Position numbers and translations under genes: made by a program
Notes under the pieces: model-generated
What the model was told of the DNA's origin: nothing
Database searches by the model: none
The model's input: only the letters and a program-made list of their open reading frames with translations
Assembly (NCBI GenBank): GCA_003519485.1
Contig: DOWQ01000084.1
Span: 1-5,297, forward strand
DNA length: 5,297 nucleotides
Reading direction: 5' to 3'
From: Streptomyces sp.
Lineage (GTDB): Bacteria; Actinomycetota; Actinomycetes; Streptomycetales; Streptomycetaceae
In this document: in pieces, positions 1 through 4,366 of the stretch
Numbering within the stretch: position 1 is the stretch's first letter
Layout of the letters: each line of letters opens with the position of its first letter

Positions 1-8
1 CCCGGCGC

Positions 9-1151
9 TCACTGCGCCACCGCCCGGTACGGGTCGTCCGCCCCGGCTGCGGCCGGCCGCGGCAGCCGGCCCGGACAGCAGCCGACCGGACAGAGATCGT
101 GGTCCGCGCCGAGCCCGCCCAGGGCGCAGCGCTCCACCTCGCTCCCCCGCTCGGCCGCCGCGCGCTCCAGGATCAGCTTCCGGATGCCGGCCGCGAACCG
201 CGGGTCGGCCCCGACCGTGCTCGCACGGGACACCGGAAGCCCCAGTTCGCGGGCCTTCGCCGCGGCCTCCGTGTCGAGGTCGTAGAGGACCTCCATGTGG
301 TCGGAGACGAAGCCGATGGGGACCATGACGGCCGCGGGCGCGCCCGAGCCGTGCAGCTCCTCCAGGTGGTCGCAGATGTCCGGCTCCAGCCAGGGGATGT
401 GCGGCGCCCCGCTGCGGGACTGGTAGACGAGCCGCCAGGGGTGCTCGACGCCGGTGGCCTCGCGCACCGCCCCGGCGACCAGCCGGGCGACCTCCAGGTG
501 CTGGGCGACGTACGCCCCGCCCCCTTCGCCGTGCCCGCCGGCCGGTCCGGAGGTGTCGGCGGAGACCGTGGGGATGGAGTGCGTGGTGAACGCCAGATGG
601 GCCCCGGCCCGGACCTCCGCCGGCAGCTCGGCGAGCGCCGCGAGGGTCGCGTCCACCATGGGCCCAACGAAGCCCGGGTGGTTGAAGTAGTGCCGGAGCT
701 TGTCGACGCGCGGCACCGGCAGTCCCTCGGACTCCAGTACGGCCAGCGCGTCGGCGAGGTTCTCGCGGTACTGCCGGCAGCCGGAATAGGAGGCGTACGC
801 GCTGGTGGCGAAGACCAGGACGCGGCGGTGCCCCGCGACGGTCATCTCGCGCAGGGTGTCCGTGAGATACGGCGCCCAGTTGCGGTTGCCCCAGTGGACC
901 GGGAGCTCCAGGCCGTGCCCGGCGAAGTCCTCGCGGAGCGCGGACAGCAGAGCGCGGTTCTGGTCGTTGATGGGACTGACGCCGCCGAAGAGGAAGTAGT
1001 GCTGCCCCACCTCCTCGAGCCGCTCCCGGGGGATGCCCCGGCCGCGGGTGACATTCTCCAGGAACGGCAGCACGTCGTCCGGGCCCTCGGGGCCGCCGAA
1101 GGACAGGAGCAGCAGGGCATCGTACGGAGCGGACACTGACTGATCGGACAT
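9..1151 (-). CDS. hemH: Ferrochelatase (coproporphyrin III ferrochelatase type), complete, 380 aa
   Basis: Inserts Fe2+ into a porphyrin in heme synthesis. Actinobacterial members are known to use coproporphyrin III (also named CpfC), acting in the cytoplasm or at the membrane surface. Seen: N-terminal LLLLSFGGPEGPDDV (residues 13-27), the FLFGGVSPIN segment (53-62), THSIPT with the catalytic His at 191, and DHMEVLYDLD (284-293) with the conserved Glu at 287. Cys125 lies in the SYSGCRQY loop, and a C-terminal cluster holds Cys342, 354, 358 and 359; this suits the [2Fe-2S] cluster known in many actinobacterial ferrochelatases, though the exact ligands cannot be assigned by eye. The length is normal for the family with a short Pro/Ala-rich tail. 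The ATG at 1151 is preceded on the minus strand by CAGGAT about 8 nt upstream, and no in-frame alternative start lies close by. It is divergent from the MFS gene. Family assignment is very secure; substrate preference is inferred. Confidence 0.97.
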   Translation of the reverse strand: MSDQSVSAPYDALLLLSFGGPEGPDDVLPFLENVTRGRGIPRERLEEVGQHYFLFGGVSPINDQNRALLSALREDFAGHGLELPVHWGNRNWAPYLTDTLREMTVAGHRRVLVFATSAYASYSGCRQYRENLADALAVLESEGLPVPRVDKLRHYFNHPGFVGPMVDATLAALAELPAEVRAGAHLAFTTHSIPTVSADTSGPAGGHGEGGGAYVAQHLEVARLVAGAVREATGVEHPWRLVYQSRSGAPHIPWLEPDICDHLEELHGSGAPAAVMVPIGFVSDHMEVLYDLDTEAAAKARELGLPVSRASTVGADPRFAAGIRKLILERAAAERGSEVERCALGGLGADHDLCPVGCCPGRLPRPAAAGADDPYRAVAQ

Positions 1152-1193
1152 GCCGTCGATCCTGCCACCAGCCTCCGACAGCCGGAAAACCGC

Positions 1194-1224
1194 TGGACGC
1201 CGCGCACCCGGACACCCGTAAGCT
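1194..1224 (+). promoter_or_regulatory. Weak candidate promoter for the MFS-oxidase operon
   Basis: TGGACG (1194-1199) and TAAGCT (1219-1224) resemble the TTGACR and TANNNT elements of the Streptomyces vegetative sigma factor, with a 19-nt spacer that is slightly long. The -10-like hexamer overlaps the left arm of the AGCTG/CAGCT inverted repeat, as expected if a repressor bound there. This rests on pattern similarity only, and other hexamers in this 117-bp region could be used. Confidence 0.22.
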
Positions 1225-1233
1225 GTGTCAGCT
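1221..1233. promoter_or_regulatory. Short palindrome AGCTG-TGT-CAGCT, possible operator
   Basis: A perfect 5-bp inverted repeat with a 3-nt centre lies near the middle of the hemH/MFS divergent region and inside the longer 1181-1259 inverted repeat. Its position overlapping a possible -10 element would suit an operator. A match this short can arise by chance. Confidence 0.3.
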
Positions 1234-1268
1234 GAGTACGTTCCTTACTGGTTTCCGGCGGAGCCGTC

Positions 1269-2534
1269 ATGCCCAGTCCTTATCGCGCGATCTTCGCCGC
1301 CCCCGGCACCAAGGGGTTCTCCGCGGCCGGCCTCATCGGCCGGATGCCGCTGGCCATGATGGGCATCGGCATCATCACGATGATCTCCCAGCTCACCGGG
1401 CGGTACGGGCTCGCGGGCTCGCTCTCCGCCACCCTCGCGCTGTCCGTCGCGTGCATCGGCCCGCAGATCTCGCGGCTCGTCGACCGGTACGGACAGCGCC
1501 GGGTGCTGCGACCCGCCACCCTCGTCGTGCTCAGCGCCGTCGCTGGGCTGCTGTTCTGCGTCCGGCAGGGGCTGCCCGACTGGACGCTGTTCGCCTTCGC
1601 GGCGGGCGCGGGCTGTGTGCCGAGCCTCGGCTCGATGATCCGGTCCCGCTGGGCGGCCCTCTACCGCGACGACGCCAGAAAACTGCACGCGGCCTACTCG
1701 TTCGAGTCGGTCGTGGACGAGATCTGCTTCATCTTCGGCCCGATCGTCTCGATCGGGCTCTCGACGGTGTGGTTCCCCGAGGCCGGCCCGCTGCTGGCCG
1801 CCGCGTTCCTCGCGACCGGCGTCTTCTGGCTCACCGCGCAGCGCGCGACCGAGCCCGTGCCGCATCCCCGTACGGCTCACAAGGAAGGCTCGGCGCTCCG
1901 CTCCCCCGGCCTCCAGGTGCTGGTCCTCACCTTCGCCGCGACCGGGGCGATCTTCAGCTCCGTCGACGTGGTGACCGTCGCCTTCGCCGAGGAGGCCGGC
2001 CACAAGGGGATGGCGGGCCCCGTGCTGGCGATCTACGCCCTGGGGTCCTGCGTGGCCGGCGCGGTGTTCGGGCTGCTGCACATCAAGGGCCCGCCCGCTC
2101 CCCGCTGGCTGCTCGGCGTGTTCGCCATGGCCGTCAGCATGGTCCCGCTGCTGCTGGTCGAGAGCCTGCCGATGATGGCCCTGGCGCTCTTCCTCGCCGG
2201 GCTGACGATCGCCCCGACGGGCATCACCACGATGGCCCTCGTCGCGCAGCACGTACGACCCGCCCAGCTGACCGAGGGCATGACGTGGACGAGCACCGGG
2301 CTGGCCGTCGGAGTGGCAGGCGGTGCGGCCTCCGGCGGCTGGGTGGTCGACGCGGCGGGTGCCGGCACCGGATACTCGGTGCCTGTCGCGGCGGGGACGC
2401 TCGCGGCCGTGGTGGCGACCCTGGGATACCGCCGGCTCCGGCCGGCGCCGCAGCGGGAGGAGATCCGGGCACGTGAGCGAGAAGACCGAGAAGACCGAGA
2501 AGATCAGCACGGCGGGCCGCAGCACGTGGCGTAA
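1269..2534 (+). CDS. MFS permease, 12 predicted TM helices, 421 aa
   Basis: A secondary transporter of the major facilitator superfamily in the cytoplasmic membrane; substrate and direction are unknown. Seen: about 12 hydrophobic stretches, roughly residues 18-40, 46-68, 81-99, 105-125, 143-165, 172-190, 216-240, 247-271, 279-298, 300-325, 339-362 and 368-388. The loop between TM2 and TM3 has the MFS motif A form, GPQISRLVDRYGQRR (64-78). TM5 carries acidic residues in SFESVVDE (144-151), unusual in a membrane helix and possibly functional. A hydrophilic linker (about 191-214) separates the halves. The start ATG at 1269 has GGAG at 1260-1263, 5 nt upstream. After TM12 comes a charged tail of about 33 residues ending with RED repeated three times; the last 20 codons and the stop overlap the start of the oxidase gene. 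The fold is secure. Sugar, polyol or drug transport all remain possible; the downstream oxidase favours a carbohydrate-like compound. Confidence 0.93.
   Translation: MPSPYRAIFAAPGTKGFSAAGLIGRMPLAMMGIGIITMISQLTGRYGLAGSLSATLALSVACIGPQISRLVDRYGQRRVLRPATLVVLSAVAGLLFCVRQGLPDWTLFAFAAGAGCVPSLGSMIRSRWAALYRDDARKLHAAYSFESVVDEICFIFGPIVSIGLSTVWFPEAGPLLAAAFLATGVFWLTAQRATEPVPHPRTAHKEGSALRSPGLQVLVLTFAATGAIFSSVDVVTVAFAEEAGHKGMAGPVLAIYALGSCVAGAVFGLLHIKGPPAPRWLLGVFAMAVSMVPLLLVESLPMMALALFLAGLTIAPTGITTMALVAQHVRPAQLTEGMTWTSTGLAVGVAGGAASGGWVVDAAGAGTGYSVPVAAGTLAAVVATLGYRRLRPAPQREEIRAREREDREDREDQHGGPQHVA
2455..2463 (+). promoter_or_regulatory. Strong Shine-Dalgarno for the oxidase gene
   Basis: GGGAGGAGA lies inside the MFS coding sequence, 9 nt before the GTG at 2473. 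It decides the start of the oxidase. The longer reading of the same frame back to 2323 has no comparable site and encodes an Arg/Trp-rich sequence foreign to the family. The next in-frame GTG (2548) would remove the conserved WRNWAGN segment. Confidence 0.8.
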
Positions 2535-3813
2535 CTGGGCGGGGAACGTGACGGCCAGGCCCGTCCGGTCCGTGGCCCCGGCCTCGACGGCCGAGCTGGC
2601 CCGGATCGTACGGTCCGCGGCCGCGGAGGGGATCCCGGTGAAGGCGGTCGGCGCCGGCCACTCCTTCACCGCGGCGGCCGCCACCGAGGGGGTGCTGATA
2701 CGTCCCGACCGGCTGACGGGCGTCCAGCGCGTCGACCGGGCCGCCGGGACCGTCACCGTCGCGGCGGGCACCCCCCTGCACCAGCTCAACGAGACCCTCG
2801 CCGCCGCCGGCCTGTCGCTGACGAACATGGGCGACATCATGCGGCAGACCGCCGCCGGAGCCGTCGGCACCGGCACTCACGGCACCGGCCGCGACTCGGC
2901 CTCCATCGCGGCTCAGCTCACCGCCCTGGAGCTGATCACCACCGACGGCACGCTGCTGCGCTGCTCGGCGGAGGAGAATCCGGACGTCTTCGCCGCGGCC
3001 CGGATCGGCCTCGGCGCGCTCGGTGTCATCTCCTCCCTCACCTGCGCGGTCGAGCCGGCCTTCCTGCTCACCGCGCAGGAGGAACCGATGGCCTTCGACC
3101 GGGTCGTCGCGGAGTTCGACGAGCTCGTGGCGGGCAACGAGCACTTCGAGTTCTACTGGTTCCCGCACACGGAGAACTGCAACACCAAGCGCAACAACCG
3201 CAGCGAGGGCCCCGCCGCCCCGCCCGGCCGGATCGGCGGCTGGGTCGAGGACGAGCTGCTCTCCAACGGCGCCTTCCAGCTCGCCTGTTCCGCAGGCCGC
3301 GCGGTGCCCGCCGCCGTCCCCGGCATCGCCAGGGTCACCAGCCGCGCGCTGTCCGCCCGCACCTACACCGACATCCCGTACAAGGTCTTCACCAGCCCGC
3401 GCCGGGTCCGCTTCGTCGAGATGGAGTACGCCCTGCCGCGCGAGGCCGGCATGGCGGCGCTGCGCGAGGTGAAGGCACTCGTCGACGGTTCGGACTTCCG
3501 CGTCGGCTTCCCCGTCGAGGTGCGCACCGCGCCGGCCGACGACATCCCGCTCTCCACCGCCTCCGGACGGGACAGCGTCTACATCGCGGTGCACCTCTAC
3601 CGGGGCACGCCGCACCAGGGGTACTTCTCGGCGGTGGAGCGGATCATGACCGGCTTCGGCGGGCGGCCGCACTGGGGCAAGCTGCACAGCCGGGACGCCG
3701 GGTATCTCGCCGGGGTCTACCCGCGGTTCGGCGAGTTCACCGCGGTGCGCGACCGGCTCGACCCGGGGCGGGTGTTCGGCAATCCGTATCTGCGGCGGGT
3801 CCTCGGCGACTGA
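2473..3813 (+). CDS. FAD-dependent oxidase, D-arabinono-1,4-lactone / L-gulonolactone / alditol oxidase family, 446 aa
   Basis: Predicted VAO-type flavoprotein that oxidises an aldonolactone or polyol, probably with O2 giving H2O2, in the cytoplasm (no signal peptide seen). Seen, counting from the GTG: family-typical WRNWAGN (19-25); an FAD-binding domain with GAGHS (60-64), whose His63 matches the histidine carrying covalent FAD in alditol and gulonolactone oxidases; GTGTHGTG (132-139); and GALGVIS (181-187). The C-terminal substrate domain has EVR (Glu349, Arg351), His374 and RPHWGKLH (398-405, Lys403). These correspond by my recollection to the Glu-x-Arg, His and Lys active-site residues of Streptomyces alditol oxidase. 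The position of the AldO active-site Ser seems to be Thr126, as in gulonolactone-type enzymes, so the substrate may be a lactone rather than a free polyol. The gene overlaps the MFS gene by 62 bp, implying co-transcription and coupling. The family is secure; the substrate is not. Confidence 0.93.
   Translation: MSEKTEKTEKISTAGRSTWRNWAGNVTARPVRSVAPASTAELARIVRSAAAEGIPVKAVGAGHSFTAAAATEGVLIRPDRLTGVQRVDRAAGTVTVAAGTPLHQLNETLAAAGLSLTNMGDIMRQTAAGAVGTGTHGTGRDSASIAAQLTALELITTDGTLLRCSAEENPDVFAAARIGLGALGVISSLTCAVEPAFLLTAQEEPMAFDRVVAEFDELVAGNEHFEFYWFPHTENCNTKRNNRSEGPAAPPGRIGGWVEDELLSNGAFQLACSAGRAVPAAVPGIARVTSRALSARTYTDIPYKVFTSPRRVRFVEMEYALPREAGMAALREVKALVDGSDFRVGFPVEVRTAPADDIPLSTASGRDSVYIAVHLYRGTPHQGYFSAVERIMTGFGGRPHWGKLHSRDAGYLAGVYPRFGEFTAVRDRLDPGRVFGNPYLRRVLGD
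2478..2504 (+). repeat. 9-bp tandem repeat, three copies, coding in two frames
   Basis: The unit CGAGAAGAC occurs at 2478-2486 and 2487-2495, and as CGAGAAGAT at 2496-2504. It lies in the overlap of the MFS and oxidase genes. In the MFS frame it reads Arg-Glu-Asp three times; in the oxidase frame, offset by one base, it gives the GluLysThr/GluLysThr/GluLysIle start of the protein. Because the unit is a multiple of three, gain or loss of a copy would keep both frames open. Confidence 0.9.
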
Positions 3814-3976
3814 CGGCGGCGCAGTCTCTGTGCTCGGCGCACGTCGACTCCCTGCCGTTCATGTCGATTTCAGCCTTTTTGCTCCCCTGTGCCCGCTCAC
3901 CGCGCACCTGTTGCGTCTTGCGGGTGGCAGCCGACGTTGCCCGGAGGGTGTAATTCCGGATCGACGGGTTCTGTGA

Positions 3977-3997
3977 AACTCCCCTTGCACGGGAGTT
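3977..3997. terminator. Hairpin AACTCCC / GGGAGTT, possible terminator or operator
   Basis: A perfect 7-bp inverted repeat, AACTCCC (3977-3983) and GGGAGTT (3991-3997), around a 7-nt loop, 163 bp after the oxidase stop codon. The following bases (GATTGACC) are not a U-run. If it ends transcription it would be the U-poor kind seen in high-GC actinobacteria; it could equally be a protein-binding palindrome. Confidence 0.35.
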
Positions 3998-4102
3998 GAT
4001 TGACCGGGGCGGATCACCGCCGGCGCAGGAAGTCCACGGCGCGGCAGACCACCCCGCGTGGCCCCGATGGAGTACTGTGGCGAACCCTGGCCCCGGCCAC
4101 CG

Positions 4103-4114
4103 CCGGGCGCCCGG
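4103..4114. repeat. Perfect 12-nt palindrome CCGGGCGCCCGG
   Basis: A contiguous, fully self-complementary 12-mer in the intergenic region, about 60 bp before the candidate TAGGGT promoter element. It could be a regulator site, but GC-only palindromes of this length are not rare in DNA this rich in G and C. Confidence 0.4.
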
Positions 4115-4172
4115 ACCTGCGAATGGGACCGGGTGCGGCACACCGGCCGGCGGAGCCGCAGCACGAAATGGG

Positions 4173-4178
4173 TAGGGT
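4173..4178 (+). promoter_or_regulatory. Candidate -10 element TAGGGT, leaderless arrangement
   Basis: TAGGGT fits the TANNNT -10 of Streptomyces vegetative promoters. The last T is followed by exactly 7 nt and then ATG at 4186, the spacing known for leaderless actinobacterial transcripts, where the mRNA begins at or next to the start codon. No good -35 (TTGAC) is found 17-19 nt upstream; the bases there are GC-only apart from one A. It may drive the mini-ORF and, through it, sepH. Confidence 0.45.
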
Positions 4179-4185
4179 GCAGGGG

Positions 4186-4233
4186 ATGAACGACACGGTC
4201 GCACGACCCGACGAGCGGGTCACCGTGTCATAA
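4186..4233 (+). CDS. Possible leaderless 15-codon upstream ORF before sepH
   Basis: ATG at 4186 opens MNDTVARPDERVTVS and closes at TAA 4231-4233. The only support is positional. The ATG sits 7 nt after a TAGGGT element, the classical leaderless layout; AGGGG directly abuts the ATG, too close to serve as a normal Shine-Dalgarno. The peptide has no signal sequence, no membrane segment and no run of a single amino acid of the kind used by classical attenuation leader peptides. Codons 3 to 15 coincide almost exactly with a strong RNA hairpin (4192-4229). It may be a translated leader that senses or sets that fold, or merely an open triplet run in a non-coding leader. The same frame is open back to 4000, but the extension is Arg/Pro-rich and resembles no protein I know. 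Confidence 0.3.
   Translation: MNDTVARPDERVTVS
4192..4229 (+). promoter_or_regulatory. Strong nested hairpin at the 5' end of the putative sepH leader
   Basis: The outer stem GACACGGT (4192-4199) pairs perfectly with ACCGTGTC (4222-4229). The inner stem GACCCG (4205-4210) pairs perfectly with CGGGTC (4216-4221) around loop ACGAG. The two stems stack directly on the 3' side, with only CGCAC (4200-4204) unpaired on the 5' side, giving 14 pairs in total. No U-run follows, so a simple intrinsic terminator is less likely. As DNA it could be an operator; as RNA it would begin about 6 nt into the predicted transcript. Confidence 0.6.
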
Positions 4234-4242
4234 CGGCGTTCA

Positions 4243-4256
4243 CGGGCCCAGGCCCG
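4243..4256 (+). promoter_or_regulatory. Second leader hairpin CGGGC-CCAG-GCCCG
   Basis: CGGGC (4243-4247) pairs with GCCCG (4252-4256) around the tetraloop CCAG, 13 nt after the first hairpin. It is followed directly by ACACG; with G4256 this makes a second copy of GACACG, the sequence that starts the 5' arm of the first hairpin. Confidence 0.4.
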
Positions 4257-4274
4257 ACACGCCGGGCAACTCGG

Positions 4275-4280
4275 TAATGT
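4275..4280 (+). promoter_or_regulatory. Alternative -10 element TAATGT closer to sepH
   Basis: TAATGT matches TANNNT and lies 86 nt before the sepH ATG. The nearest -35-like sequence, CCGACA at 4254-4259, matches four of six bases and leaves a short 15-nt spacer. If used, transcription would start near 4287 and the hairpins upstream would act only as DNA. This is a weak, pattern-only call. Confidence 0.25.
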
Positions 4281-4309
4281 TGTGGCAGGCTGCACCCGGG
4301 CAGGCCACA
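4281..4309 (+). promoter_or_regulatory. Third leader hairpin TGTGGC / GCCACA
   Basis: TGTGGC (4281-4286) pairs with GCCACA (4304-4309), and CTGC (4290-4293) pairs with GCAG (4300-4303) around loop ACCCGG. Only AGG (4287-4289) is bulged, so 10 pairs form. It lies 58 nt before the sepH start codon, and its apical half contains the first copy of the direct repeat described at 4284-4358. Confidence 0.4.
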
Positions 4310-4358
4310 CTCGTAGCGGAAGCAGCGACGCACGTGACGTCGGCAGGCACCACCCGGG
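4284..4358 (+). repeat. Imperfect 17-nt direct repeat; second copy overlaps the sepH Shine-Dalgarno
   Basis: GGCAGGCTGCACCCGGG (4284-4300) recurs as GGCAGGCACCACCCGGG (4342-4358), with 15 of 17 bases identical and a period of 58 nt. Both copies end in the self-complementary CCCGGG. In the second copy its GGG is the start of the GGGAGG ribosome binding site of sepH. Confidence 0.7.
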
Positions 4359-4361
4359 AGG
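4356..4361 (+). promoter_or_regulatory. sepH ribosome binding site GGGAGG
   Basis: A strong purine-rich Shine-Dalgarno sits 5 nt before the ATG at 4367. It supports this start, which also gives the family-typical MPELRVVAVSNDGT amino terminus. Confidence 0.85.
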
Positions 4362-4366
4362 TCCCC

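Larger units (their letters stand above)
1181..1259. promoter_or_regulatory. Long inverted repeat in the hemH/MFS divergent intergenic region
   Basis: GCCGGAAAACC at 1181-1191 is inverted as GGTTTCCGGC at 1250-1259, with one extra A in the left copy. This gives 10 complementary pairs around one bulged base, separated by 58 nt. Read toward each gene, both the hemH and the MFS upstream regions therefore carry GGTTT(T)CCGGC in the same orientation, followed within 0-4 nt by GGAG. The right copy abuts the MFS Shine-Dalgarno. It could be a pair of regulator half-sites acting on both genes, or coincidence in GC-rich DNA. The symmetry is directly visible; a regulatory role is inferred. Confidence 0.4.
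3814..4172. other. Intergenic stretch without a convincing gene
   Basis: Between the oxidase stop and the candidate promoter before sepH I see no coding sequence with good start, codon use and family resemblance. The open frames on the minus strand are Arg/Pro-rich shadows. The part at about 3850-4000 is visibly less GC-rich than the genes around it, as expected for non-coding DNA here. It holds small inverted repeats (3941-3959, 3977-3997, 4008-4021, 4103-4114), a run of five T at 3876-3880, and one copy of a direct repeat at 4120-4136. The terminator of the MFS-oxidase operon is expected in this stretch but none is clear. Confidence 0.6.

Noticed and set aside
1203..1231. CTGACA on the minus strand (1226-1231) as a -35 element for hemH
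   Set aside because: At 17-nt spacing the hexamer is GGTGCG, not -10 like, and I found no good partner at nearby spacings.
2323..2472. Extension of the oxidase to an upstream ATG at 2323
   Set aside because: The added 50 residues are Arg/Trp/Ser-rich and unlike the family. A strong Shine-Dalgarno sits before the GTG at 2473 instead.
1245..2876. Long minus-strand open frame (543 codons) opposite the MFS and oxidase genes
   Set aside because: It is a shadow of high-GC coding DNA: Arg/Gly/Asp-rich, no recognisable domain, and antisense to two well-supported genes.
2224..3687. Long minus-strand open frame (487 codons) opposite the oxidase
   Set aside because: Same reason: low-complexity Gly/Arg/Asp composition, no ribosome binding site noticed, and fully covered by the oxidase gene with clear family motifs.
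3844..3880. TCGAC/GTCGA stem followed by a five-T run as an intrinsic terminator after the oxidase
   Set aside because: The stem has only 5 bp around a 14-nt loop and the T run begins 8 nt after the stem, so the geometry is poor.
4000..4029. TTGACC at 4000-4005 as a -35 element
   Set aside because: No TANNNT-like hexamer follows at 16-19 nt; the bases there are GC-rich (GCGCAG).
4000..4185. N-terminal extension of the mini-ORF back to an ATG-frame start at 4000
   Set aside because: The extra 62 residues have no visible domain and look like chance coding in GC-rich DNA; the only good start context is at 4186.
3737..4204. Minus-strand frames in the intergenic region (3737-4204 and 3859-4164)
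   Set aside because: Arg/Pro-rich translations without a family resemblance or convincing start; they also run into the oxidase 3' end or across the sepH leader elements.
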